From Acidiferrum sp963771295 (lineage in GTDB: Bacteria > Acidobacteriota > Terriglobia > Acidiferrales > UBA7541): a stretch of DNA of 64,000 nt. A model generated the notes under the pieces. That model had not been told where the DNA came from and searched no databases. It worked only from the letters and a program-made list of their open reading frames with translations. Numbering within the stretch: position 1 is the stretch's first letter; each line of letters opens with the position of its first letter. This document shows positions 33,989-44,071 of this stretch, piece by piece. The DNA is taken from NCBI GenBank assembly GCA_963771295.1, contig CAVYTB010000014.1, forward strand, positions 310,001 to 374,000. Reading direction: 5' to 3'. The position numbers and the translations under genes were made by a program.

Positions 33989-35044
33989 TTACTTGAAAGT
34001 GACCATTTGTGCGATCCAGTCCTGAGCCGTGTTAGTGAAGGTCGCTCTCACCGTGCTGGGGGCAGCACTAGTTTTATCCTCGGCCACATTGCCTTTCAGC
34101 GAAGACCGTTGCAGGAATCCCGCACCGGGCGTTCCGCTAGTCTTGAACCGAGCTGCGGCAAAGACAATTCCGGGAGCCGTCGTCGTTACCGGGCCGACGG
34201 AAGCGTTCACTCCGCTCCCGGTGGCTACGCTGGTCTTGTCCAGCGGATCGGCCTTGTCCAGTCCCGTGTACTCAAAGGCTGCAATACTCTTTTCTCCGCT
34301 GAAGGCTCCCGAAAAAGTGGCGGTAACCTTTACGTTGGCGCCGGCATTGATGTTCTTGGCGTACCAGATGTCTTGCTGGAAACCGACCAGGGTCCCGATT
34401 CCGGCGGTCGGCCCGATCGCACGCTGGTAGGTATTGCCGGCCGTGTCGGTGACTGCGGAGATCGTCCGAGCAGCTGGCTGGTGCCAGTAGATCCAGACGG
34501 CAATGAGGTCTCCTGCGCCGAGATTGGCTCCAAAAGCAGCCGTGGTTACCTGGCTATTGTTGAGGCTCTCGTTGTTCTCGGCCGATTGCCGAAACGCGAT
34601 GGGGGTTGGCGGAGCTCCTGGAGTCACCACCTGCGGCCAAGCTACCGACGCACTGGGAATGATGGCCGAAGCAACGCCCGAATAGACTGCTTGGATCGAA
34701 TGGGTCCCGGCGGTAGAAAATGTTTGTGAGACGGATGCATTTCCGGCCGCATCAAGCGGTACCGTTTTCAGCAGAGTAGCTCCTTCCCTCAGGTCCACCT
34801 GGCCTCCGCTTGGTGGACCGCCGCCCACAACGTTCACGGTCACTAAAAAAGTCACGGCGCCACCGACCGAGGAAGGATTGGGCGCGCCCGTCAAGGTCGT
34901 AGTCGTGCTGACTGTTTCAGGCGCGGGCGTCGGCGCCGGCGGTCCGGTCCCTACGGCAAAAGAGGAACAACCGATAAATCGCGCCAATAGGCCAACCATT
35001 AAGAGCAGCAAAAAAGGTGTTATCAGTACAAACCCGTCAATCAT
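33989..35044 (-). CDS. Predicted lipoprotein with Ig-like repeat domain
   Basis: 351 residues. The N-terminus (LITPFLLLLMVGLLARFIGCSS) is a hydrophobic segment followed by FIGC, a near-lipobox with Cys26. Then comes a proline-rich linker and a bacterial Ig-like domain 3/5-type repeat (TTLTGAPNPSSVGGAVTFLV, LREGATLLKTVPLDAAGNAS, GTHSIQAVYSG). The second half (ENNESLNNSQVTTAAFGANL, IYWHQPAARTISAVTDTAGN, FEYTGLDKADPLD) is a beta-domain seen in many acidobacterial surface proteins. It converges with the lspA-lgt transcript, only 31 bases from its end. If lipidated, it is an obvious neighbour substrate for those enzymes. Confidence 0.78.
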   Translation of the reverse strand: MIDGFVLITPFLLLLMVGLLARFIGCSSFAVGTGPPAPTPAPETVSTTTTLTGAPNPSSVGGAVTFLVTVNVVGGGPPSGGQVDLREGATLLKTVPLDAAGNASVSQTFSTAGTHSIQAVYSGVASAIIPSASVAWPQVVTPGAPPTPIAFRQSAENNESLNNSQVTTAAFGANLGAGDLIAVWIYWHQPAARTISAVTDTAGNTYQRAIGPTAGIGTLVGFQQDIWYAKNINAGANVKVTATFSGAFSGEKSIAAFEYTGLDKADPLDKTSVATGSGVNASVGPVTTTAPGIVFAAARFKTSGTPGAGFLQRSSLKGNVAEDKTSAAPSTVRATFTNTAQDWIAQMVTFK

Positions 35045-35105
35045 TGACGATCACTCCTCATGGCTTCCGATTTCTCCATAACCACCCATTTGCGAACGAC
35101 GCTAG

Positions 35106-37876
35106 TCAGCCGCGGCGCATGCGGGAGGTTTTTCCAGTCTGTCCGCAAAATCGACCAAGGCAAATGTCCGTCACAAGACCTGAGGCATCGAGATAAATGG
35201 AGGTTGGCCAAAGATTGATCCCGCAAGCCGCGGAGATGTCTCGCTCCGGGTCCGGCACAATGATTGCCTTGATGCATTCGGCCGCCTTTCTGGCGACGTC
35301 CTCGGGTTCGCCATCATTTATTGCCAACAGTACTGCACCCCGGCCGCGGGAAGGAAGGAAGGTCCGTTCATGATCGCGTACCGCTTCGAGGCTGGCCACG
35401 GATGTGCTCTTCCAGAAAACCAGCACAACCGGACGTCCGGCGAGCTTGCGCAAGGTGAGTTCTTGGCCGGGATCAGGATGGAAAAGAAAGTTGGGGACCG
35501 GCTGTCCGATTCTCACATTCGGGCGCAAGACGCGCGGGGCAAAGCCTCCGCCGGAAGGAAGATGTGCGTGGAGCGCGGCCACCAACTCCTCATACGTAAG
35601 CGGCCCCTGATGTTGCCAGACGACGTCGCCCGCGGTATCGATCAAAAATGTGGCAGGCGGTTGCGTGAAGTGCAAAGGATGGGCCCAAGATTTCTGGTCG
35701 TCGGCGAACGCAACGCCGTCTACGGGTTTCGTGTACGGCAACTGGTCCGGGGAAAGGACAACGACGATAGCGGTCGCCGTCCCTTCACGAGAGATCTGTT
35801 CCAGAGCGCGGGGCAGAGTTTCCAGCTGCGCCAGAGAATGAGAGTCGGGGAAATGGACGATCAGATTCGTGGCTTTTTCCCGCAATGTGTCGGGAGGCGC
35901 CCACGGGGACGCGTGGCCCACAACTTCGACGCCCCCAGATAATGCCGTGCGGGTCAAGGCGATGTTGGGAAGGTCCGATGCCTTCGCGACAAAGGACGAA
36001 GCGTGGGCGTTGAGCTCCAGATGCCAATCACAAAAAATGTTGTGAGCAGAAACATCTTGGTACGCGATCGGACCGCTCGCAGTAATCCGCTTTCCCTTGA
36101 TGGTCAGGCATAGAAAGGTGACGGGCGAAGCAAACCTGGTGTGAAACAAAAAACTGTGGCGGTCGTCGTGCAGAGGCGCACCACCCTGCTGCGCCCAAAT
36201 GAATTCCTGAATGGCGCCACCAGGGATCCAACTCTTCAGCGCACTATATTCCCCCGAGGCGATTGGGACACGACGGTCAACCGGCGGAACAGTGCGAAAA
36301 CTGAACTCCACGTATGGCCTTGGCCAAGCGGGGACTTGCAGCGTCCCATGCAGCAAGATGCCTGAAGGATTGATTTCATACCACGTGTAGGTAAGCTGCG
36401 GATCCATCCTCTCCACTGGTAAGGTTCCCGGCTTAGGTACCGGGTTCATCATTGATCCTAGAAATTTCTGCAGGTTGTCTACGCTCAGGGTGCGGCGTAC
36501 CTGGTCCTGGACCGCGCCACCGGCGCTATTCCACGCATTGTTGAAGGCTGTTTTGGCTTGGTTGATTATAGCGCTATCGGAAATGCTGACCACGAGGCCG
36601 CCCAGCGTCTGCAAAGAAACTTGTCCGCCATTCAAAGCCAGATTGAATGCCTGGCTGATGGTGAAATCAAAATCGCTGGGCGACGGCACAAAAGAAGAGT
36701 CGTTGCTGAAATGCACGTGCACCTGAACCGAGACCAAAATCTGGCCACTCTGCAGTTCGACGGTCGCATCGTCGGTAGTGATCGTCGTATAAGTGTGAAA
36801 AGTGTAGGACCCGATCCCGATAGGCCCCTCGGCATGGGTGGTCGTAGTGAATGACTGCTGCCGCGGTATCGCGTCATTCACTGCGGCCGCAAACGAGCTG
36901 GTGATGCCTTCACTACGCACCGCCATCGCGAAGTCGTCGCCCTCGGCCAAGAAAACGTTGCTGACGCTGTTAGGATCGGCAACGCCGGTGCGGAGGCCGA
37001 GCGCCGCGGCCAGGACTTCTCCCGTCAGTACACCGCCCGGCACGTCCATCATGACCGCCAGAGCAGGTTGTGAATCACCCTGCAACGTCTTGAACTGCAT
37101 AATCGGAATGCTGGGCGGGACCGGCGTACTCGAGGGTTCGAAGCTGGTCTTGAGCGCATTGACCAGGGCCTTATTGATTGCGGCCAGTTGATCGGGCCCC
37201 GAATCCCAGGCCGGGCTGACCCACTTGGGAACGAAACTTGCCCTGCCGTCGGCACCCGCCAGCTTGACGTTGATGAACATGCCCGCCGAGGAAGAAACTT
37301 GTTGGACATCGATTGTGGTTTGAAATTCTCCATGCAGGAGACTCGGAATTTCCAAGGTGTTCGGGTCTGGCGTATAGCGCGCCATTACCGGGGTGTGCAC
37401 TACAACGCTGGTATTGGAACGGCCAAGGCTAACGGTGGGTGCAGCGAGTTGTACTTCCGCGACTCCGACCAAGTGGGAACACGTTCCAATTCGGCGGCTG
37501 TCAGCGAGTGTGCGCGGTCCAGATCCACTGAAACGGTTGTACGAATGGCGGGAATGGGAGCCAAGGGGGTTGGCTTGGGAATGTTGACTGGGAAATCCAG
37601 ATTCGGGTTCACGACACCAAAGGAACTGGGTTTGAAGTTGGTTTTCGCCACGACCCCGGGATCGGTAACCGCATCCCCAAAAGCATCCACGACCCCACGA
37701 ATGCCGGTTGCGACCTTGGTCACGTCGGAAGGGATTCGGAAGTGATAGTCATCCACGCGCAGAGACCAGGAATGGGGAATCCTGCCGCCGCGATGCATCG
37801 CCGCAAGCACACGGTTCGCCGCAGGAATAGTGAATTCCGCCATTACATCAAAATCGCCGGTGAGATCATTTGCCAT
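35106..37876 (-). pseudogene. Large protein with two C-terminal thioredoxin-like domains, one frameshift
   Basis: Two frames join near 37472 (LTAAELERVPT, then LVGVAEVQLAAPTVS) to give about 920 residues from ATG 37876. No signal peptide is seen. Residues 1 to about 640 are beta-rich and unrecognised (ADPNSVSNVFLAEGDDFAMA, SQAFNLALNGGQVSLQTLGG, YTWYEINPSGILLHGTLQVP). Two thioredoxin-like domains follow: PPATFLIDTAGDVVWQHQGP, then IGQPVPNFLFHPDPGQELTL with PVVLVFWKSTSVASL, where a redoxin would have CxxC. Both lack the active-site cysteines, so they are probably binding modules. With only one frame change in 2.8 kb, a sequencing error is as likely as real decay. Confidence 0.72.
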
Positions 37877-38336
37877 CCGAATACGCTCCTACTTACCTGG
37901 GCCCCGGACTGCCAGCGTCCCCAGGCAGGACACAATTGACAACATTGAAATGCATGGTGAAGTGCCGCGACCTCTCATCCCGATATTCATATTTATTTCA
38001 GATGGTCTCTAGCCGAAATCCCCGTTCGGGCTCAAAAACCCGCTGATCATACACCCATACCGCTGCTTGCGACACCTCTTCTCATCTCATCTGTCCTTGA
38101 GGGCCTGCGGCCCGCGAAAGCTCATGAAAATCACTTAGGGTAAGATCGCAACGGTCAGGAGCGGCGAGGTCGCGTTTATCAGTGGAGAGCTTGAGGCCGT
38201 CCATCTGTCTGATCCGGAGCGTGCGTGTTTGAGCGAATAATTGGGCGTCGTTGCTTTCCCTTGGGGAACCAGCGATAGCCCGTGACCCTGGTTAAAGTAG
38301 CTGCAGCACGCTCTCCACTCCCGACCAGGAGGAGTC
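37877..38336. other. Intergenic stretch upstream of the large Trx-like protein and IS110 remnant
   Basis: 460 bases. It contains the promoter region of the leftward gene and the left flank of the IS110 remnant. No gene or clear repeat was recognised. Confidence 0.35.
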
Positions 38337-39445
38337 ATGTCATACAGGATCGCGGGAATCGATGTTCACAAGAGATGCTGGCGAAAGTTTTCCCCAATGT
38401 CGAAGTTGAAAGTGAGTTCCAGTTTGAGCGGAAAATGTTTGCGCCAACCCCGAACAATTGCGCTTGCTGGCTGCGTGGTTGCTCGAGCAAGAGGCCGAGG
38501 AAGTGGTTATGGAATCAACGGCGCAATATTGGAAACCCGTGTGGGGAGCACTGGAAAGGTATTGGAAGCCGATCCACACGAAGCGGGAAGGATCAAGCGG
38601 CGGTCTGGAACGTTACATCTTGCGCAGGCGCAGTCCAATCGCGGGCGGCGCGGGCGAAAGAAGGATTTCGTCGATGCCGAACGGCTGGTGAAACGATTAG
38701 TAGCCCGAGAATTGACACTGAGCTTTGTCCCCGATGCGGAGCAACGTCTATGGAGAGCGGTAACGCGCAAGAAGTACCAGTTGCGGCGCGACGTGAGTGG
38801 TTACACAACCAATTGGAGTCACTTCTGGAAGAGACCCATATTAAGTTGTCCAGCCTAGTCTCCGATCTGCTTGGCGTCAGTGCCAGGCGCATGTTGAAGG
38901 CGCTGGCTGACGGAGAAACCAATCCGGCAGCGCTGGCCGCTTTGGCCCATCAGAGATTACGTGCTACGCCGGAACAATTGTGTGATGCCCTCGGCGCGTG
39001 CACGGAGCTCAAACCCGTGTACCGACGGCTCCTGAAAATGACCCTGGAGCACTTGCAAATCCTCGAGCAGCAGATCGGTCAACTGGACCAAGAGCTGGCT
39101 ACTTTGCTCGATCCGCACCAGGATGCGGTCCAGCGGCTAGCGGAGGTTCCGGGTTTAGCAGTGGACTCCGCGCAGCAGATCATTGCCGAAGTCGGCCCTA
39201 CCGCAGCGACGTTTCCCTCCGAGAAATGCCTCTCTTCGTGGGTCGGTGCCTGCCCCGGCGATGAAGAGAGCGCCGGCGTGAACTACAGCCACCGGTCTCC
39301 GAAGGGCAATCAGATGCGTCGCTTACTCAATCAGGCTGCCAACGCCGCAATAAAAGTAAAAGGAAGCATCTTCGAGGTTATCTATCGTCGTTGTGTCCCG
39401 CGACTCGGACATAATCAAGCCATCGGAGTCATCGCGCATCGACAG
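38337..39445 (+). pseudogene. IS110 family transposase remnant
   Basis: From ATG 38337 (SYRIAGIDVHK, the first DEDD-type Asp) the frame changes at least four times: VFPNVEVESEFQFERKMF, then LAAWLLEQEAEEVVMESTAQ, then LHLAQAQSNRGRRGRKKDFV, then a long open part with VQRLAEVPGLAVDSAQQIIA and WVGACPGDEESAGVNYSHRS, which carries the transposase_20 domain and the catalytic Ser region. After IGVIAHRQCR (about 39445) the sequence no longer matches the expected C-terminus. The element is an old, inactive IS110 copy inside the island. No terminal repeats were found, as usual for IS110. Confidence 0.85.
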
Positions 39446-40208
39446 TGTCGGTCAAGCAACCAGAGTTTACTCGGGTCAGGGGCCGACAACTCTATGAAAT
39501 CAAGTGTCTGTCACTGGCCAGAAACGTTAGTACTCTATCGGAGGTGCGTTTTCACAAAAGCGTGAAGTCCGGGCGAGGTGCTCTGCGCGCGTTCGATAGA
39601 GCCTTGAAGGTGGGCGCTGGCGGTTGCGGCGGATGCGGGCCAGGGGCTGCACCGATCTAACGGCTATTGGAATTGAATCTTTTTTCGTTTGCAGCCTATT
39701 GATTTTGCTTGGCTTAGGAAAATCAGGAAACCGAAAATCGCAGTTAAAAGCTCTACCTTGCGGCATGACGTGAGGAGCATAGCACGCGAAGCGTCCGTCG
39801 CGCCAGCGACTACGTTCAAGCGGCGTTGTGTGAACAATCGCAATGCACCAAAGATTGTGCAAAATAGGGAAGTTTCGCTCCCTCCTACCACTAGTCCCTA
39901 AGTTTGATTGACCTGTGAGCGAGGGGGGTTATACCGGATTTTCGCCGCAGGGGGTCGTCACTTTTTTCCATCCGTATCCGCTATCCCTTGGAAGAATCGC
40001 TGCGGAAGTGCTGTGGTAGATGTGAGGACTGGGTGTGGGATGCGCTGTGGCCCAGGTTGGGAACTACCTTGATGTCGCGGGCGCCTCGAGTCAGCCTAAC
40101 TTCGAGTACCCCAATTCACAAACAAATATTTAAAGTGACATATAAAATATTGACGCTGAAAACGGCATTATGACCTTTGCGCGAACCGCGGGCAATTCGA
40201 AATTTCCG
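39446..40208. other. Intergenic stretch, no gene supported
   Basis: About 760 bases between the IS110 remnant and the 94-bp repeat. Short frames (39445-39660, 39689-39901) lack motifs or ribosome sites. An AT-rich patch lies around 40110-40150. The IS110 right boundary is probably near 39450. Nothing else was recognised. Confidence 0.35.
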
Positions 40209-40302
40209 GCACAATTCGATTTAAACGGTTGTTCCCTACTCCACCTGTAATCCTACCGTAAGATTCTAGAAGCGTTGCCAGCGCGTTTGTGGGTCGATTC
40301 TG
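40209..40302. repeat. 94-bp diverged intergenic repeat, copy B
   Basis: Begins GCACAATTCGATTTAAACGG and keeps GGTTGTTCCC, CCTGTAATCCTACCGTA, ATTCTAG and GGGTCGATTC in the order seen at 31350-31443. It is on the same strand as copy A. It is not associated with an obvious gene start nearby. Confidence 0.5.
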
Positions 40303-40484
40303 AGGCGTTTTAGGGAGCGTTTAGAAAGTTACGACGCGAAATCGCAGTGTCGTCACGCGGTCACCAAAGACCAAAAATATCGACTCCGGACCAACGATTT
40401 TCGTGCACACGTCGTGAGGCCACACTCTCATGTGGTGGGCACTCACGAGTTTCGAATCGGAAGGCGCATTTCTACTTTTGTGCG

Positions 40485-41219
40485 TCAAATTCGGTAGCGG
40501 CGCAGTATTTCCTCGACCGACCTACACGTAACGCTTCGCCACGAGCCAGAGATAATTAAGGTTTCGTTCTTTAAATCTAACCTCGCCAGTCCAGCGACCT
40601 GATACACGAGAACGACGAGACGGGCTATCGTTCGCAAAGAAACTCCCTCGTCTTTATGTAGAAATATCCTGAACGTTTTTGCTACTTGCAGTTGCAAACG
40701 TGTCTCCAGGCCGATTTCTCGGCCAACAATTTTCTTTCGCGCGTGCTGAGACCAAAGACGCTCCCACGCGCCCAGTGGGGAGCGCTCGTTGGGATCCCGG
40801 AAGTTCTTCAGAGCTATGCGTCGCAGATCGATAGTGTCTGCCGTGTTGGCAAGTAGGCGCTTTAATCGCGAGTCTTTTACCCGTACCTTTTCACGGCTCG
40901 TTGCTCGGTAAATCTTTGCGAGAAACATTTCGGTATTGCATATTCCTTTCCGCCAGGCGAGTTTTCGCCGTTTGTAGTCCGTCACCTCAGCAAACACCTT
41001 GCTTAGCATTTCGATTGGCCGCCAACCCTGACCCGGATCACAGCACAGAAAGGTCATGGCAGAGCTTCGTGGATGAACTGCCTGGAACGAGCTAGAACTG
41101 ATTGGGTACCGCGCGCGTTCCAGCTCGCCGACGGCCCAAGTGCCTTGCCACGAGTCGGCCCTGGCACACATGGCAGCACGCCACTCCGATAGAAATGCTT
41201 CGAATCCAGCGCTACGCAT
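40485..41219 (-). CDS. Hypothetical protein, 244 residues
   Basis: A basic soluble protein with predicted helices (IEMLSKVFAEVTDYKRRKLA, LKRLLANTADTIDLRRIALK, LQVAKTFRIFLHKDEGVSLR). No family recognised. The start is uncertain; a later ATG at MLSKVF would remove an odd N-terminal third. The length and coherent charge pattern favour a real gene, but there is no strong ribosome site. It points away from the replication module. Confidence 0.45.
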   Translation of the reverse strand: MRSAGFEAFLSEWRAAMCARADSWQGTWAVGELERARYPISSSSFQAVHPRSSAMTFLCCDPGQGWRPIEMLSKVFAEVTDYKRRKLAWRKGICNTEMFLAKIYRATSREKVRVKDSRLKRLLANTADTIDLRRIALKNFRDPNERSPLGAWERLWSQHARKKIVGREIGLETRLQLQVAKTFRIFLHKDEGVSLRTIARLVVLVYQVAGLARLDLKNETLIISGSWRSVTCRSVEEILRRYRI

Positions 41220-41317
41220 TGCCCCCGTATTTTCGCATGGCCATTGCGGGTTTTGGGATTCGATTCTTATGAGACTGTGGATTTGGCAAGAATGGCGTCT
41301 CGAAAAGGAGAAGTCAC

Positions 41318-41527
41318 ATGAATTGCAGAAGTGAAAATCACGACACCTTTATCGCTAGAAAAATCGTCGGTGGGTGGGAGGTGGTGGTGTATAGCAACGA
41401 CAAATTCGAACGAGGAGATGCTTGCAATAACTTCCGGCGACTGGTTCACGACTATCCCGATGCAGCTGCCGAATGTGGGATGAAGCATAACGCCTGGCCA
41501 TCGGGCTGTGGAGGGAGTGATGCGTAA
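41318..41527 (+). CDS. Small hypothetical protein, paralogue of the 41940 gene
   Basis: 69 residues starting MNCRSENHDTFIARKIVGGW. AAGGAG lies eight bases before the ATG. The stop at 41525-41527 overlaps the start of the next gene (ATG 41520), indicating coupling. It shares the layout MNC...N..Y/FIAR...W.. and a central FRRLVHDYPDAA with the protein at 41940-42134 (YCRLVLAYPEIA), so the two are diverged duplicates. No known family. It opens a rightward run of small genes leading to the Rep-like and ATPase genes. Confidence 0.68.
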   Translation: MNCRSENHDTFIARKIVGGWEVVVYSNDKFERGDACNNFRRLVHDYPDAAAECGMKHNAWPSGCGGSDA

Positions 41528-41956
41528 AACGGAGGGTTGCGTCAACTGTGGGGAGGTTCGGGAAATTGCGGCGCATGGCTTGTGCTTTGCTTGCTCCCGC
41601 CGAAAGGAACGGGATAGTGAGCGGCAATTGCCCAGCGTCGACCGGCACAATCCAGGCATTCGTCGCGAGCACAAAAAGCTTTTCCGCGGCTTCACAAATG
41701 TGATGGTCGGGCTGAGGACCTCGGGGACTCAAAGGATGATGTGTTGGCGATTCTTCAATCCATCGAACCGTATCTGGCGCCAATAAGGCAATTCCTTCCC
41801 CTAATTACCGAGGAGAACGAAGCCGAAGTGAACGGTGAACAGAGGTCGGGGAAGCAGGTCACCGTTCACGGGAATCGCAGTGAGTCACGGGTCGTGACGG
41901 ACTGCTGCCCAAGGAAAGCAGATCACCAGGAGAACGACAATGAATTGCGACGCTAA
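41520..41956 (+). pseudogene. Small zinc-finger-type protein, one frameshift
   Basis: ATG 41520 with GGAGG upstream gives MRKTEGCVNCGEVREIAAHG with CxxC, then LCFACSRRKERDSE with a second CxxC, a plausible four-Cys zinc site, then EHKKLFRGFTNVMVG. Near 41708 the frame moves to EDLGDSKDDVLAILQSIEPY and LAPIRQFLPLITEENEAEVN, ending at 41956. The total would be about 145 residues. Both halves look natural, so a single lost or gained base is likely. Zn-binding small proteins are common next to replication genes in satellites and plasmids. Confidence 0.62.
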
Positions 41957-42134
41957 AAATCAAACCGACTATCTTGCGGCCAGGATGCGGAATTGGCTCG
42001 AGATTGCGATATACGGGCTGGAAGAGTGTGAACGCAAGCGTGCGCAAAGAGATTACTGCCGCCTAGTATTAGCGTATCCCGAAATCGCAATTGCGGCGGG
42101 ATTGCCACTTGATGTTCCAGAGGATTGGCGATGA
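41940..42134 (+). CDS. Small hypothetical protein, paralogue of the 41318 gene
   Basis: 64 residues starting MNCDAKNQTDYLAARMRNWL. AGGAG lies eight bases upstream. Related to the protein at 41318-41527 in its first residues and the YCRLVLAYPEIAIAAG segment. The start overlaps the end of the preceding frame, and a further small frame begins at the stop. Function unknown. Confidence 0.66.
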   Translation: MNCDAKNQTDYLAARMRNWLEIAIYGLEECERKRAQRDYCRLVLAYPEIAIAAGLPLDVPEDWR

Positions 42135-42335
42135 GTGCCCGGCACAAAAAAACGCTACGCCCGTGCCGCACTCGACCGTCGCCTTGGCCTGTCGTGGGAG
42201 CGGCACCAGTTGGCAGGCGCGAAGAGGAGGCCGCAGTGCGAAGTCCGACTCGACCGTGTGGAATTGGCGGCCGCTCGGGTTGCAGCCCTTGTCAATACCT
42301 TTTCATTCACACCATTTCCACTTTCGTTTTTGTAG
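42135..42335 (+). CDS. Possible small basic protein
   Basis: GTG directly after the previous TGA gives a basic 66-residue product (PGTKKRYARAALDRRLGLSW, ERHQLAGAKRRPQCEVRLDR) that is more protein-like than the ATG frame at 42131. The hydrophobic C-terminal end is less convincing. No family and no independent ribosome site; translation would rely on coupling to the upstream gene. Confidence 0.3.
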   Translation: MPGTKKRYARAALDRRLGLSWERHQLAGAKRRPQCEVRLDRVELAAARVAALVNTFSFTPFPLSFL

Positions 42336-42550
42336 TTTTCGGGGACTTCTTAGGTAGTGCTGTTCGTCAAAATGACAGACGTCGCTGTTGACAGGTTTGG
42401 TTTCGAGTGGCTATCGATCTGCTGAAAGTCAAAAGTTCGACTAGGTCGGATCTATTCGCCTTCAGAGTTAAGACCTGAACAGGCCCATTCGCCAATTAGA
42501 CGATTTATGTCAGAGCAGTAAAGCGAAGTCAATTGGGTTAAGGGGGTAAT

Positions 42551-42829
42551 ATGGCAAAAGAGATCCTGCTTTTTGACCCGGAGAAGGGATTCTATAAAGT
42601 GGAAGTATTCGAAAACTTCGAACCTTTTCCCGCATCTATGAACGAAGCTTCCGTCTTGGGGCTAAGCATTCTCAACCTAAGAAACGACGGCACCTTTGCC
42701 CTAGGAATCGAACAGATTGGCGGGGCGGTTAGCCCTTGGTTCGACGATCTCGAAAAGCTTGAGGAATACTGTCTCCTAACCCAGTCACGGGAAGCCATGA
42801 GAGCCAAGAAATCGCGTCTTACTTCATAG
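42551..42829 (+). CDS. Hypothetical protein, 92 residues
   Basis: Small acidic soluble protein (KEILLFDPEKGFYKVEVFEN, GTFALGIEQIGGAVSPWFDD) with a basic C-terminus. GGGGG lies a few bases before the ATG. No family recognised. It stands in the rightward series of small island genes and reads without defects. Confidence 0.62.
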   Translation: MAKEILLFDPEKGFYKVEVFENFEPFPASMNEASVLGLSILNLRNDGTFALGIEQIGGAVSPWFDDLEKLEEYCLLTQSREAMRAKKSRLTS

Positions 42830-42886
42830 GCTGAATGACCTGGCGTTTGCGTTTCCCAAAAACCGTTTGAGGTAGAATGCAGTCCC

Positions 42887-43552
42887 ATGAATGTGTCAGC
42901 CAAGGTTAACGAACCACCGTTGAACAACGTAATAGTCTGGGAGGAAGTGGTCGCGGCTTTAAAGAAAAGAATTGAAGCAAATCTACGGGCGAAAAAAGCT
43001 CTAAATAAGCTGGTCACGGGTGGTTGTGATGAGCAACGGATTCTGCGACGACTCTATATGTTTTGCGGTGGGACAGCCGAGGCCGCCGCGGCAGCCAAGA
43101 AAACCTTCACTTGGCAAAGGCAACATCTCAAGAAAGTCTGTAAGCAGCTGGAGGAAATTGCAGATGAACTGGGAAGAACTAAAGCGTACCTCTTCGACGC
43201 GGGATACGATATGCACGATGACATAGAGGACAGAATCAAAGATTATTCGAATTATCTCTGGCGTTTAGGCGAACCCACTCTCAAGGATTTAGCATCTGGC
43301 CGAATTAGTGGGAGAAATCATCATATTGTCTTTCTCGCGAAAATGTCTGAGAAGGTCACTGGCCGAGAGCACTACGAGGAACTTGCTGAGCTCGCGGAAT
43401 GCGTTCGATCAGCATACGGCGACCGTGGGTCCAAGACCCCGTACACAGCCGCATCCATACGTAAAATAGTCGACCGCTATGGCAGGCCCGATATTGGTTC
43501 TCTTTGCGAACTTGAAGAAATAGCAAAAGAGAGAGAACCTACTAGAGCCTGA
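42887..43552 (+). CDS. Hypothetical helical protein, 221 residues
   Basis: Mostly alpha-helical by eye (EEVVAALKKRIEANLRAKKA, QRQHLKKVCKQLEEIADELG, DIEDRIKDYSNYLWRLGEPT, HYEELAELAECVRSAYGDRG). It contains FCGGTAEAAAAAKKTF. No membrane segment, signal or known motif. Intact and long for this region, so probably a genuine island gene. It begins 57 bases after the previous stop on the same strand. Confidence 0.7.
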   Translation: MNVSAKVNEPPLNNVIVWEEVVAALKKRIEANLRAKKALNKLVTGGCDEQRILRRLYMFCGGTAEAAAAAKKTFTWQRQHLKKVCKQLEEIADELGRTKAYLFDAGYDMHDDIEDRIKDYSNYLWRLGEPTLKDLASGRISGRNHHIVFLAKMSEKVTGREHYEELAELAECVRSAYGDRGSKTPYTAASIRKIVDRYGRPDIGSLCELEEIAKEREPTRA

Positions 43553-43773
43553 GGAAGCGGTAGAATCTGTGGTGGCCAGTAAGCCATGATTTTGCAACGC
43601 GTTCTCGACGTGGAATAGTTCAGACGAGCCGTTAGACCGTTAGACCTAACCTTCAGTTCTCTCCCGCGATTTTCAATCCACTATGAGTACGTGAAAGCCT
43701 CTCAATTTCGTGCCCTTCGCGGCCTCGACTTCACCAGCAGCTTGGTTATCCTCGCGTGAGGAGTACGAGAACC

Positions 43774-43992
43774 ATGATTGAAAATGATGAAGATGGGTTT
43801 TTCATAAGCGATTACGTTTGGCAAGCGCTCTGCGAGCGTGCAGCCCTGTTTTGTCCACACTGCGGAGAGCACCCAACCGCCGACGACCTTGAGACCTTCG
43901 CGGACGAGGGGCTTTGTACTTACTGCTCCGATGAAGCTAAGCGATGGTTTCGGAATGACCGCGGCGATTCTGAAAGGTCCACTCAGTTATAA
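43774..43992 (+). CDS. Small zinc-ribbon protein
   Basis: 72 residues starting at ATG 43774 (IENDEDGFFISDYVWQALCE) with GAGGAG upstream. It contains two CxxC pairs, FCPHCGEHPTADDLE and GLCTYCSDEAKRWF, forming a zinc ribbon. An upstream GTG (43756) is less likely. The role is unknown, but zinc-ribbon proteins of this size often regulate replication or transcription on mobile elements. Confidence 0.58.
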   Translation: MIENDEDGFFISDYVWQALCERAALFCPHCGEHPTADDLETFADEGLCTYCSDEAKRWFRNDRGDSERSTQL

Positions 43993-44071
43993 CCATGAGA
44001 CCAGAACCATAAAAGCACAAAACTAAAACTAACTCTAAAGGCATGAAGAACTTAAGTAGAAATGGAATCGT

